Assembly (NCBI GenBank): GCA_937880175.1
Contig: CALFLO010000065.1
Location: 1 to 11,791, forward strand
Length of the DNA: 11,791 nucleotides
Reading direction: 5' to 3'
From: an uncultured Gluconobacter sp.
Lineage (GTDB): Bacteria; Pseudomonadota; Alphaproteobacteria; Acetobacterales; Acetobacteraceae
Part shown: piece after piece, positions 1 through 5,367 of the stretch
Position numbering within the stretch: position 1 is the stretch's first letter
How the letters are laid out: every line of letters starts with the position of its first letter
Notes under the pieces: generated by a model
Told to the model about the DNA's origin: nothing
Seen by the model: only the letters and a program-made list of their open reading frames with translations
Database searches by the model: none
Program-made: the position numbers and the translations under genes

Positions 1-89
1 ACTCCCCGTCGAAGTCAAACAGCAAAACGCCATCGTCAGAGCATTTACTCGGTAAAGCGGACCTCCCTGACATTATGAAACCGTTTGGT

Positions 90-102
90 TTTTACTGTAA
101 AA
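90..102. repeat. Short perfect palindrome upstream of the retropepsin-like gene
   Basis: TTTTAC and GTAAAA form a perfect 6-bp inverted repeat around a single central T. It lies 44 bp upstream of the first ATG of the downstream gene. A CTGACA hexamer at 67-72 could be a -35 box, but no convincing -10 element follows at the right distance, so I do not call a promoter. The palindrome could be an operator. It is AT-rich and short, so chance is a real alternative. Confidence 0.3.
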
Positions 103-134
103 CAGGACAGAGTTTCTCCGTACTCTGTTTTGTT
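101..134 (+). promoter_or_regulatory. Leader hairpin just before the ribosome binding site
   Basis: Bases 101-113 can pair with 122-134 to give a 13-bp stem around an 8-nt loop (114-121). Two of the pairs (105/130 and 106/129) are G-U, so the full stem forms only in RNA made from the plus strand. No T-run follows the hairpin, which argues against an intrinsic terminator. The stem ends three bases before the AAGGA ribosome binding site at 139-143, so it could affect translation of the gene starting at 147. The role is inferred. It could instead be the 3' end of an unseen upstream transcript. Confidence 0.4.
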
Positions 135-146
135 GGGTAAGGATGC

Positions 147-1214
147 ATGATGGGTTGGCTGGTTTCGAGACGGACTGTGCCGCCTCTTCTTCTCGCCCTG
201 CTTTCCTTTGTCTCCGCGGGACAGGCCAGAACAATCCACGACTGTGTCACGATGAGCGAAGTCCTGCCCTTCATGAACCCGGCAGGCGCACCCGTCATTC
301 ACGTCAAAATCAATGACCATGATGTCGGAGCCTTTTTCTCGACCTTCACTACACGGACCAGTGTGTGGGAGGCAAAAGGATTCGATTTTTACCGGGAAGA
401 TCCCATCAGGACTGTCTCCGTCACCGGAACGGGTGGGAATTATTCGACGACTGTCAAAAGCCTTCAGATCGGTCACTCCATCCTCAAGGATATGACAGCC
501 CTTCTGGTCAGTCAGGCTCCTCCAGAAACTCCGGACGGGTTGCTTCTGATGGCCGATATCGGCTGGGACATTCTCGGGAACTATCATCTCCTGATCGACC
601 GGTATTCCCAGAAAATGGCCATCTTCGACTATGAGACCGCGCCAGACTGTCCCGATATCGGCACACTTCTCAAAAATCCCGGACCATTTCTCCCGCTTGC
701 CTCCCTTGACGATGAGTCTCCCCAGCGCAATCAGCTGACGGCCATTCTGGATGGGCACAAGGTGGACATGCAGATCAACACAAGCGCCAACCGCTCCATC
801 ATCCAGCAGTGGGTGGCCCGGAAAATGGGGATTTCACGACGCATGCTTGCACAGGATGATGAAATCCGTGTGGGCGCGGGACAGGTCCTGCTCGGGCACA
901 GACATCATTTCAGCACGCTGCAACTTGGCTCGCATACATTGCATGACGTCACGCTGGACGTCGTCCCGGACGCGGAATTCAATATTCTGGGAATGGACGT
1001 CCTCAAGCACTTCAACGTCCTGATCAATCCCATGGCAGGCAAACTCTGGCTTGAGGACTATAGGCCGCCGCCCGGTCGGGTGGAGGAGAAAGCTCTCCCC
1101 TGGTCACCGACCCATGACCGGCTCAGCATCACTCATGCAAGCGAGGAAAAACAGGCACCGGCCGCCCAGGATCAGGGAACGGCGCCTCTGCCCCGTTCCC
1201 CCGCAAATCCATGA
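147..1214 (+). CDS. Exported two-domain retropepsin-like protein, active-site Asp apparently lost
   Basis: The 355-residue protein starts with a signal peptide: Arg8-Arg9, then a hydrophobic stretch at 11-24, with likely cleavage after Ala24 or Ala27. It is therefore expected to act outside the cytoplasm. Two tandem retropepsin-like domains follow, at about 48-165 and 195-305. Each keeps the late family motif, DILGNYHLL at 141-149 and NILGMDVL at 279-286. The early catalytic motif, normally Asp-Thr-Gly/Ser, reads Ser65-Thr66-Phe67 in the first domain and Asn211-Thr212-Ser213 in the second. No other Asp-Thr-Gly is present, so proteolytic activity is doubtful and a binding role is possible. Cys33 and Cys168 could pair in the periplasm. 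The C-terminal 45 residues are rich in Pro, Ala and charged residues and look disordered. ATG codons lie at 147 and 150; the AAGGA at 139-143 is better spaced (6 nt) for the second. The gene is convergent with the aldehyde dehydrogenase. Substrate and process are unknown. Confidence 0.8.
   Translation: MMGWLVSRRTVPPLLLALLSFVSAGQARTIHDCVTMSEVLPFMNPAGAPVIHVKINDHDVGAFFSTFTTRTSVWEAKGFDFYREDPIRTVSVTGTGGNYSTTVKSLQIGHSILKDMTALLVSQAPPETPDGLLLMADIGWDILGNYHLLIDRYSQKMAIFDYETAPDCPDIGTLLKNPGPFLPLASLDDESPQRNQLTAILDGHKVDMQINTSANRSIIQQWVARKMGISRRMLAQDDEIRVGAGQVLLGHRHHFSTLQLGSHTLHDVTLDVVPDAEFNILGMDVLKHFNVLINPMAGKLWLEDYRPPPGRVEEKALPWSPTHDRLSITHASEEKQAPAAQDQGTAPLPRSPANP
1175..1200. terminator. Possible weak terminator hairpin at the convergent gene ends
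   Basis: GGGAACGG (1175-1182) and CCGTTCCC (1193-1200) form a perfect 8-bp stem with a 10-nt loop. The hairpin lies inside the last codons of the retropepsin-like gene and 14 nt past the stop codon of the opposing aldehyde dehydrogenase gene. It could therefore help end the minus-strand transcript. No T-run follows on either strand, so it is not a classical Rho-independent terminator. Confidence 0.3.
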
Positions 1215-2753
1215 TCAGGCGTCCGCCGAACTGCCGTCCACGTCAAACTTCACACCCTGAGCAAGCGGCAGGGTCCATCCATAATTAATGGCGTTTGTCT
1301 GACGGCGCATATAGGCCTTCCAGGCATCGGAGCCAGACTCACGGCCGCCGCCAGTTTCCTTCTCCCCCCCGAAAGCCCCGCCGATTTCCGCACCCGACGG
1401 CCCCATATTGACGTTGGCAATACCGCAATCGGAACCCCGCGCCGACAGGAACTGCTCCACTTCGCGGATATCGGTTGCGAAGATGGAGGAGGACAGGCCC
1501 TGCACCACGTCGTTCTGAAGCGCGATGGCCTCATCGAGCGTGTCGTATTTCATGACATACAGGATGGGCGCGAACGTCTCTTCCAGAACCGGGCCGCTCT
1601 GGGACGGCATCTCGACCATGGCCGGACGCGCATAGAACGATGCCTCACCGTTCACATCGACGCGCGTTCCGCCATAAACCGTCCCGCCCGCCGCGGCCGC
1701 CGCCTTGAGGCTGTCCTGCATCATGTCGAAAGACGCAGCGTCGATCAGTGGCCCCACAAGGGCGTCACCCTCGACCGGATTTCCGACCGAAATCGCCTTG
1801 TAAACATTCACCAGCTTCGGCACGAGCGTGTCGTAGACGCTGGAATGGACGAACAGGCGACGCAGCGTCGTGCAACGCTGGCCAGCCGTTCCCATCGCAC
1901 CGAAAGCCACGGCACGCAAAGTCAGGTCGAGATCGGCAGACGGCGTGACGATGGATGCATTGTTCCCGCCAAGTTCCAGAATGGAGCGCCCGAAACGCCA
2001 CGCCACGCGCTCACCTACATCCCGGCCCATCCGTGTCGAGCCCGTCGCGGAAATAACGGGAACGCGGCGGTCTTCCACCATCAGCTCGCCGATCTCGCGC
2101 CCACCGACCAGAAGCGTGCTGAGCGCCGCCGGAGCATCACTGCCGAAGCGGGCTGCGGCTTTCAGGAACAGGGCCTGCGTGGCCAGAGCCGTCAACGGGG
2201 TCTTTTCCGAAGGCTTCCAGATTACGCTGTCGCCACAGACCAGCGCCAGTGCCGCATTCCAGGACCAGACCGCCACCGGGAAATTAAACGCTGAAATGAT
2301 ACCCACAGGTCCAATCGGATGCCACTGTTCCGTCAGGCGATGGTCCGGACGCTCGGAGGGTATCGTCAGGCCGTAGAGCTGGCGGGACAGACCAACCGCG
2401 AAATCGCAGATGTCGATCATTTCCTGCACTTCGCCCAGACCTTCGGACGGCACCTTCCCCACTTCCAGCGTTACAAGCCGCCCGAGCGCGTCCTTGTTGA
2501 CCCGAAGCTCTTCCCCCAGCAGGCGCACAAGCTCACCACGACGCGGGGCTGGAACCCTGCGCCAGGCCCTGAACGCCTCAAGTGAACCCGCAATCGTCTC
2601 CTTCGCCTGTTCCGCACTGATTTCCGCAACATCGGCAATCACTTCTCCTGTCAGGGGAGAGGTCACCGTCAGACTGCCGCCCGTATACAGATCAGCCGCT
2701 ACACCAAGATTGCCGAGGAGCGTTGTCACTTCGCGACGCAGAGATGCCGTCAT
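1215..2753 (-). CDS. amaB: ALDH7-family aldehyde dehydrogenase (aminoadipate semialdehyde / piperideine-6-carboxylate type)
   Basis: This is a cytoplasmic NAD(P)-dependent aldehyde dehydrogenase of 512 residues, the usual size for the family. Visible landmarks are Asn157 in AFNFP, Lys180 in WKPSEKTPL (cofactor binding), the general base Glu260 in LELGGNN, and the catalytic Cys294 in GQRCTT. The C-terminal stretch with GGAFGGEKETGGGRESGSDA is diagnostic for ALDH7 (human ALDH7A1, bacterial AmaB/PcD). Those enzymes oxidise 2-aminoadipate 6-semialdehyde in lysine breakdown and also accept other aldehydes. No lysine-catabolism gene is nearby, so a broader aldehyde-detoxifying role is possible and the gene symbol is only by family. 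I chose the ATG at 2753 because AGGA lies 6 nt upstream on the minus strand; an in-frame ATG at 2825 would extend the protein through a palindrome with no family match. The stop codon abuts that of the convergent upstream gene. A run of seven C at 1364-1370 lies in the gene, but the frame is intact. Confidence 0.93.
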   Translation of the reverse strand: MTASLRREVTTLLGNLGVAADLYTGGSLTVTSPLTGEVIADVAEISAEQAKETIAGSLEAFRAWRRVPAPRRGELVRLLGEELRVNKDALGRLVTLEVGKVPSEGLGEVQEMIDICDFAVGLSRQLYGLTIPSERPDHRLTEQWHPIGPVGIISAFNFPVAVWSWNAALALVCGDSVIWKPSEKTPLTALATQALFLKAAARFGSDAPAALSTLLVGGREIGELMVEDRRVPVISATGSTRMGRDVGERVAWRFGRSILELGGNNASIVTPSADLDLTLRAVAFGAMGTAGQRCTTLRRLFVHSSVYDTLVPKLVNVYKAISVGNPVEGDALVGPLIDAASFDMMQDSLKAAAAAGGTVYGGTRVDVNGEASFYARPAMVEMPSQSGPVLEETFAPILYVMKYDTLDEAIALQNDVVQGLSSSIFATDIREVEQFLSARGSDCGIANVNMGPSGAEIGGAFGGEKETGGGRESGSDAWKAYMRRQTNAINYGWTLPLAQGVKFDVDGSSADA

Positions 2754-2757
2754 TGTT

Positions 2758-2763
2758 CTTCCT
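2758..2763 (-). promoter_or_regulatory. Ribosome binding site fixing the aldehyde dehydrogenase start
   Basis: On the minus strand AGGAAG reads at 2763-2758. The AGGA core is 6 nt from the ATG at 2753-2751. It decides for this start over the in-frame ATG 72 bases further upstream, which lacks a comparable site. Confidence 0.7.
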
Positions 2764-2792
2764 GTCTGGAGTTCGTACCGAAGGCGGGTCAT

Positions 2793-2819
2793 GACCGGGA
2801 GCCCGTTACAGGCCCGGTC
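2793..2819. repeat. Inverted repeat with CCTGTAACGG core upstream of the aldehyde dehydrogenase gene
   Basis: GACCGGG (2793-2799) and CCCGGTC (2813-2819) are perfect 7-bp arms around a 13-nt spacer. Read on the minus strand, the spacer starts CCTGTAACGG. The element ends 39 nt upstream of the start codon at 2753. The same ten bases occur inside another inverted repeat at 3270-3297, a similar distance upstream of the haem monooxygenase start. It may be an operator or a hairpin in the 5' leader. No known regulator is assigned. Confidence 0.5.
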
Positions 2820-2833
2820 CCACATTCATTCTA

Positions 2834-2862
2834 TTCACAAACCGTTACGACAGGTTCGTCAA
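2834..2862 (-). promoter_or_regulatory. Candidate promoter for the aldehyde dehydrogenase gene
   Basis: On the minus strand TTGACG (2862-2857) matches five of six bases of the -35 consensus. Seventeen bases later comes TGTGAA (2839-2834), a poor -10 match. A TAACGG copy lies in the spacer at 2847-2842. If real, transcription would begin just before the palindrome at 2819-2793 and place it in the early transcript. The -10 weakness keeps this tentative. The rest of 2820-2913 shows no gene. Confidence 0.3.
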
Positions 2863-2913
2863 GCCAACGCTCCCGGACCGAACTCTTTTGAATACAACGT
2901 CACGGACCAAAGC

Positions 2914-3228
2914 TCAGGCTTCGACATCCTGAAGAACCTGAAACCCCTCGAACACAGGCGGCCCCAACGTCAGGACCGGTCCCTGCCCTGCTCCGGCATG
3001 GGCGGCCCGGAACTCTTCCGATCGGGTCCAGCCGATAAAGGCATCGTAAGACGCCCAGACGCTATGAGAGGCATAGAGAACATAATCTTCCATCGCCGGA
3101 CCGCGGAGAAACTGGAAGCTGACAAATCCGGGCACGGTTCTGAGCAGAACATCACGATCCAGCCATTTCCTGCGAAAGGCCTCCTCGCTGTCCGGACGGA
3201 CCCTGAAACGGTTCATGGCAATATACAT
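2914..3228 (-). CDS. Antibiotic biosynthesis monooxygenase-fold protein, IsdG/HmuQ-like haem monooxygenase
   Basis: This 104-residue protein has the size and sequence style of the dimeric ABM-fold haem-degrading monooxygenases (IsdG/IsdI, HmuQ). It is probably cytoplasmic, as no signal peptide is present. Family members open the haem ring with O2 and an electron donor, releasing iron. The Asn-Trp-His catalytic triad known from IsdG is present at the expected places: Asn6 in IAMNRF, Trp67 in GWTRSEEF and His77 in RAAHAGAG. The stretch LYASHSVWAS at 51-60 is also typical. The start at 3228 has GGGG about 7 nt upstream. It lies 160 nt upstream of the aldehyde dehydrogenase on the same strand and is divergent from yqhD. 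No haem uptake or iron regulator gene is visible nearby, so physiological use on haem is not proven. A quinol or polyketide-type oxygenase of the same fold is the alternative. Confidence 0.85.
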   Translation of the reverse strand: MYIAMNRFRVRPDSEEAFRRKWLDRDVLLRTVPGFVSFQFLRGPAMEDYVLYASHSVWASYDAFIGWTRSEEFRAAHAGAGQGPVLTLGPPVFEGFQVLQDVEA

Positions 3229-3448
3229 CGCGACACCCCATTTTTTGCATCCCCGAAGGACGCAGACCTGCGGGACCCTGTAACGGATGGGTCCTGCCGC
3301 AGTTTCTTTTGCCGGGTCATCTGCCCTGTGCCGGACGACAAAAAACCGTTAGGTTATGGGCAGGCAGGACCATGCAGCCGCTCTCCCGAAGCCACACGAG
3401 CCGCTTCGATTGCGGCGCAATCAGAAGATCCATCTGAAAGCGGAACCC
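3229..3448. promoter_or_regulatory. Divergent intergenic region between the haem monooxygenase gene and yqhD
   Basis: These 220 bp separate two outward-facing genes and must hold both promoters. They contain an inverted repeat at 3270-3297, an A-run followed by CCGTTA at 3340-3351, and a T-run at 3241-3246. I see no clean -35/-10 pair on either strand. An in-frame ATG at 3356 could lengthen YqhD by 31 residues, but has no usable ribosome binding site and no family match. Confidence 0.45.
3270..3297. repeat. Inverted repeat with CCTGTAACGG core between the haem monooxygenase gene and yqhD
   Basis: GGACCC (3273-3278) and GGGTCC (3289-3294) are perfect arms around a 10-nt spacer. The stem extends outward by one G-U pair (3272/3295) and two Watson-Crick pairs (3271/3296 and 3270/3297). 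CCTGTAACGG reads across the left arm and spacer at 3277-3286 on the plus strand. It lies 41 nt upstream of the haem monooxygenase start and 151 nt upstream of yqhD. It resembles the element at 2793-2819 in both architecture and core sequence. Confidence 0.5.
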
Positions 3449-4606
3449 ATGCAGAATTTTGAATTCTACAATCCCACACGCATCATTTTCGGTGAGAATA
3501 CGATCCCGAAACTGGCCGAGCAGATCCCCGCAGAGGCGCGCGTCCTGATCCTGTTTGGCGGTTCGAGCGCCGAACGCAACGGGACACTTCCGGATGTGCG
3601 CAAAGCACTTGAGGGCCGGTTTACACGGGAATTCGGCGGTATCGAAGCCAATCCGACCTTTGAGACCCTGATGAAGGCCGTGGAGCTGATCCGGGCGGAA
3701 AAACTGGATTTCCTGCTGGCTGTGGGTGGCGGATCCGTCATTGACGGGACGAAGTTCGTGGCCGCAGCCGTGAATTTCGAAGGCGATCCGTGGAGCATTC
3801 TCACAACACATGGTGCGAACGTCAAAGCCGCGATGCCGCTGGGAACGGTGCTGACGCTGCCGGCAACCGGATCGGAGATGAACAGCTTCAGCGTCATCAG
3901 CCGCCAGTCCACGCGCGAGAAGCTGGCTTTTGGCAGCCCGCATGTCTTCCCGCGCTTTTCGGTTCTGGACCCCACCCGCACCTATTCCCTGCCCATCCGG
4001 CAGGTTGCGAATGGCGTCGTGGATTCCTTCGTCCACATCATGGAACAGTACCTGACCTATCCCGCAGACGGTCTGGCGCAGGACCGCTTTGCCGAGGGGT
4101 TACTGCTCAGCCTGATCGAGATCGGCCCGAAAGTCCTGAGTGAGCCGGAGAACTATTCGCTCCGCGCCAATTTCATGTGGATCGCAACACTGGCGCTCAA
4201 CGGGATCATTGGCGTCGGGATGCCGCAGGACTGGTCCACCCACAGCATCGGCCATGAACTGACCGCTCGTTACGACATCGACCACGCCCGCACACTGGCC
4301 ATCGTCCTGCCCTCCATGCTGCGGGTTAGGAAGGACGCCAAGCGCGGCAAGCTCCTGCAATATGCAGCCCGCGTCTGGAATCTGCATGACGGTTCGGAAG
4401 ACGAGCGGATCGAGGCCGCGATCGTGCGAACGGAAGAGTTTTTCGAAAGTCTGGACATCCCGACGCGCCTGTCAGCCTACGAGATTGGCGCAGACGCCAT
4501 CGCGCCCCTGATCGGGCAGCTTGAGGCCCACGGCATGACCACACTGGGCGAATATGCCGACATCACTCCGGATGTCAGCCGTCAGGTCCTTCAGTTGAGC
4601 CTGTAA
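3449..4606 (+). CDS. yqhD: YqhD-type iron-containing alcohol dehydrogenase / NADPH-dependent aldehyde reductase
   Basis: The 385-residue protein is close along its whole length to E. coli YqhD (387 residues), a cytoplasmic dimeric enzyme that reduces short and toxic aldehydes to alcohols with NADPH. The nucleotide-binding GGGS motif is at 93-96 (LLAVGGGSVIDGTKF). The metal ligands expected from YqhD fall at Asp192, His196, His265 and His279, in VDSFVH, DWSTHSIGHE and DIDHA. The segments TLPATGSE (136-143) and RQVANGVVD (184-192) are also family hallmarks. The start at 3449 gives MQNFEFYNPTRIIFG, which lines up with the E. coli N-terminus; the ribosome binding site (GCGGA) is weak. It is divergent from the haem monooxygenase gene and convergent with mdaB. 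It probably removes aldehydes formed during oxidative metabolism or lipid peroxidation, complementing the neighbouring aldehyde dehydrogenase in the reductive direction. Regulation is not visible beyond the shared intergenic region; in E. coli an AraC protein, YqhC, controls it, and none is present here. Confidence 0.95.
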   Translation: MQNFEFYNPTRIIFGENTIPKLAEQIPAEARVLILFGGSSAERNGTLPDVRKALEGRFTREFGGIEANPTFETLMKAVELIRAEKLDFLLAVGGGSVIDGTKFVAAAVNFEGDPWSILTTHGANVKAAMPLGTVLTLPATGSEMNSFSVISRQSTREKLAFGSPHVFPRFSVLDPTRTYSLPIRQVANGVVDSFVHIMEQYLTYPADGLAQDRFAEGLLLSLIEIGPKVLSEPENYSLRANFMWIATLALNGIIGVGMPQDWSTHSIGHELTARYDIDHARTLAIVLPSMLRVRKDAKRGKLLQYAARVWNLHDGSEDERIEAAIVRTEEFFESLDIPTRLSAYEIGADAIAPLIGQLEAHGMTTLGEYADITPDVSRQVLQLSL

Positions 4607-4640
4607 AAAAAACGGGGGCAGCCCGTGCTGCCCCCACTTT
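4605..4640. terminator. Bidirectional Rho-independent terminator between yqhD and mdaB
   Basis: GGGGGCAGC (4614-4622) pairs perfectly with GCTGCCCCC (4627-4635) around a CCGT loop. Eight A bases at 4605-4612 become a run of eight T on the minus strand, so it is a textbook terminator for mdaB, whose stop lies at 4644-4646. In the plus direction the stem is followed only by ACTTTCAAT, a weaker tail, for yqhD. The last two bases of the yqhD stop codon belong to the A-run. Confidence 0.9.
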
Positions 4641-4643
4641 CAA

Positions 4644-5234
4644 TCAGGACGCTGTACCGATGACGTCCTGCAGATGCTGGCGGTAGGCCGCGAGTGTTGC
4701 ATCCACATTCGGCGCCTTCATGACATCTGTTGCCAGGAAGGTCGGAAGTGCCGACATACCCAGAAATTCGTGGGCCTTGTGGACCGGGAAATACACCCCG
4801 TCGACACCGCGACCTTCGAAGAACTGATCCGGGTCTGTGAAGGCATCGGCCGGGGCGTTCCAGGTGAGTGACAGCATATAGCGCTTGCCCTGCACCAGAC
4901 CGCCCGAACCATACTTACGCTCCGGATGCGCCCGGCTGCGGCCGTCATTGGCATAAAGCTTTCCGTGACCGGCCGTCATGACTTCGTCGATATATTTCTT
5001 GACGGTCCAGGGCAGACCCATCCACCAGCCGGGGCACTGATAAATGACCAGATCAGCCCACATGAAGCTCTCGACTTCCTGCTCCACATCATAGCCGTCA
5101 TCAATTTTCGTCTGACGGATCTCATGGCCACCCTGCGACAGGACATCCACCGCAAGGGCCTGAAGCGTGTCATTCAGGCGTCCATGGGAATGGGCAAAGG
5201 CCTTGCCGCCGTTCAGGAGAAGAATTTTTGTCAT
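4644..5234 (-). CDS. mdaB: MdaB-type NAD(P)H quinone reductase (flavodoxin-like fold)
   Basis: The 196-residue protein matches E. coli MdaB (193 residues) from end to end. MdaB is a cytoplasmic FAD enzyme that reduces quinones by two electrons with NADPH, avoiding semiquinone radicals. Visible family blocks are NGGKAFAHSHG at 8-18 (FAD phosphate contact), PGWWMGLPWTVKKY at 68-81, YGSGGLVQGK at 108-117, LSLTWNAP at 121-128 and VDGVYFP at 144-150. The start at 5234 reproduces the MdaB N-terminus; the reading frame stays open further upstream, but that part lies antisense to the LysR gene and has no family match. GGA lies about 9 nt upstream of this ATG, a mediocre ribosome binding site. A tiny in-frame-stopped ORF (ATG at 5248) ends in an ATGA overlap with the mdaB start. 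The gene is divergent from the LysR gene at 5368, the usual arrangement for a LysR regulator and its target. Confidence 0.95.
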   Translation of the reverse strand: MTKILLLNGGKAFAHSHGRLNDTLQALAVDVLSQGGHEIRQTKIDDGYDVEQEVESFMWADLVIYQCPGWWMGLPWTVKKYIDEVMTAGHGKLYANDGRSRAHPERKYGSGGLVQGKRYMLSLTWNAPADAFTDPDQFFEGRGVDGVYFPVHKAHEFLGMSALPTFLATDVMKAPNVDATLAAYRQHLQDVIGTAS

Positions 5235-5367
5235 GATCGCATATCCATAATCTGTCTGGCATCGGGGACGGGACTGTTCAGGACACACCATGAACCGATA
5301 AATCCCTCTTGATAATTGTTTCGATCTCCACAAAACCTGTGAACCAGTTTCATAGATCGGAGCCCAC
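5235..5367. promoter_or_regulatory. Divergent control region between mdaB and its LysR neighbour
   Basis: The 133-bp gap separates outward-facing mdaB and a LysR gene, and is the probable binding site of that regulator. It is AT-richer than its surroundings at 5291-5355. It holds TTGATA at 5309-5314 (possible plus-strand -35, without a good -10) and short arms AAAC (5333-5336) and GTTT (5347-5350) around ten bases. No longer dyad is evident. CGGAG at 5359-5363 is the ribosome binding site of the LysR gene. Confidence 0.5.

Noticed and set aside
45..758. 237-codon minus-strand open frame antisense to the retropepsin-like gene
   Set aside because: No recognisable domain; the plus-strand frame has a signal peptide, ribosome binding site and family motifs, so this is a shadow.
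1364..1370. Run of seven C in the aldehyde dehydrogenase gene as a phase-variation tract
   Set aside because: The run is short, encodes the conserved FGGEK segment, and the frame is intact; there is no sign of switching.
3356..3448. 31-codon N-terminal extension of YqhD
   Set aside because: Basic, unconserved sequence with no ribosome binding site; the start at 3449 matches the known YqhD N-terminus.
2410..3462. 350-codon plus-strand open frame across the aldehyde dehydrogenase 5' end and the haem monooxygenase gene
   Set aside because: It is antisense to two genes with clear catalytic motifs and has a low-complexity Ser/Arg-rich translation without family resemblance.
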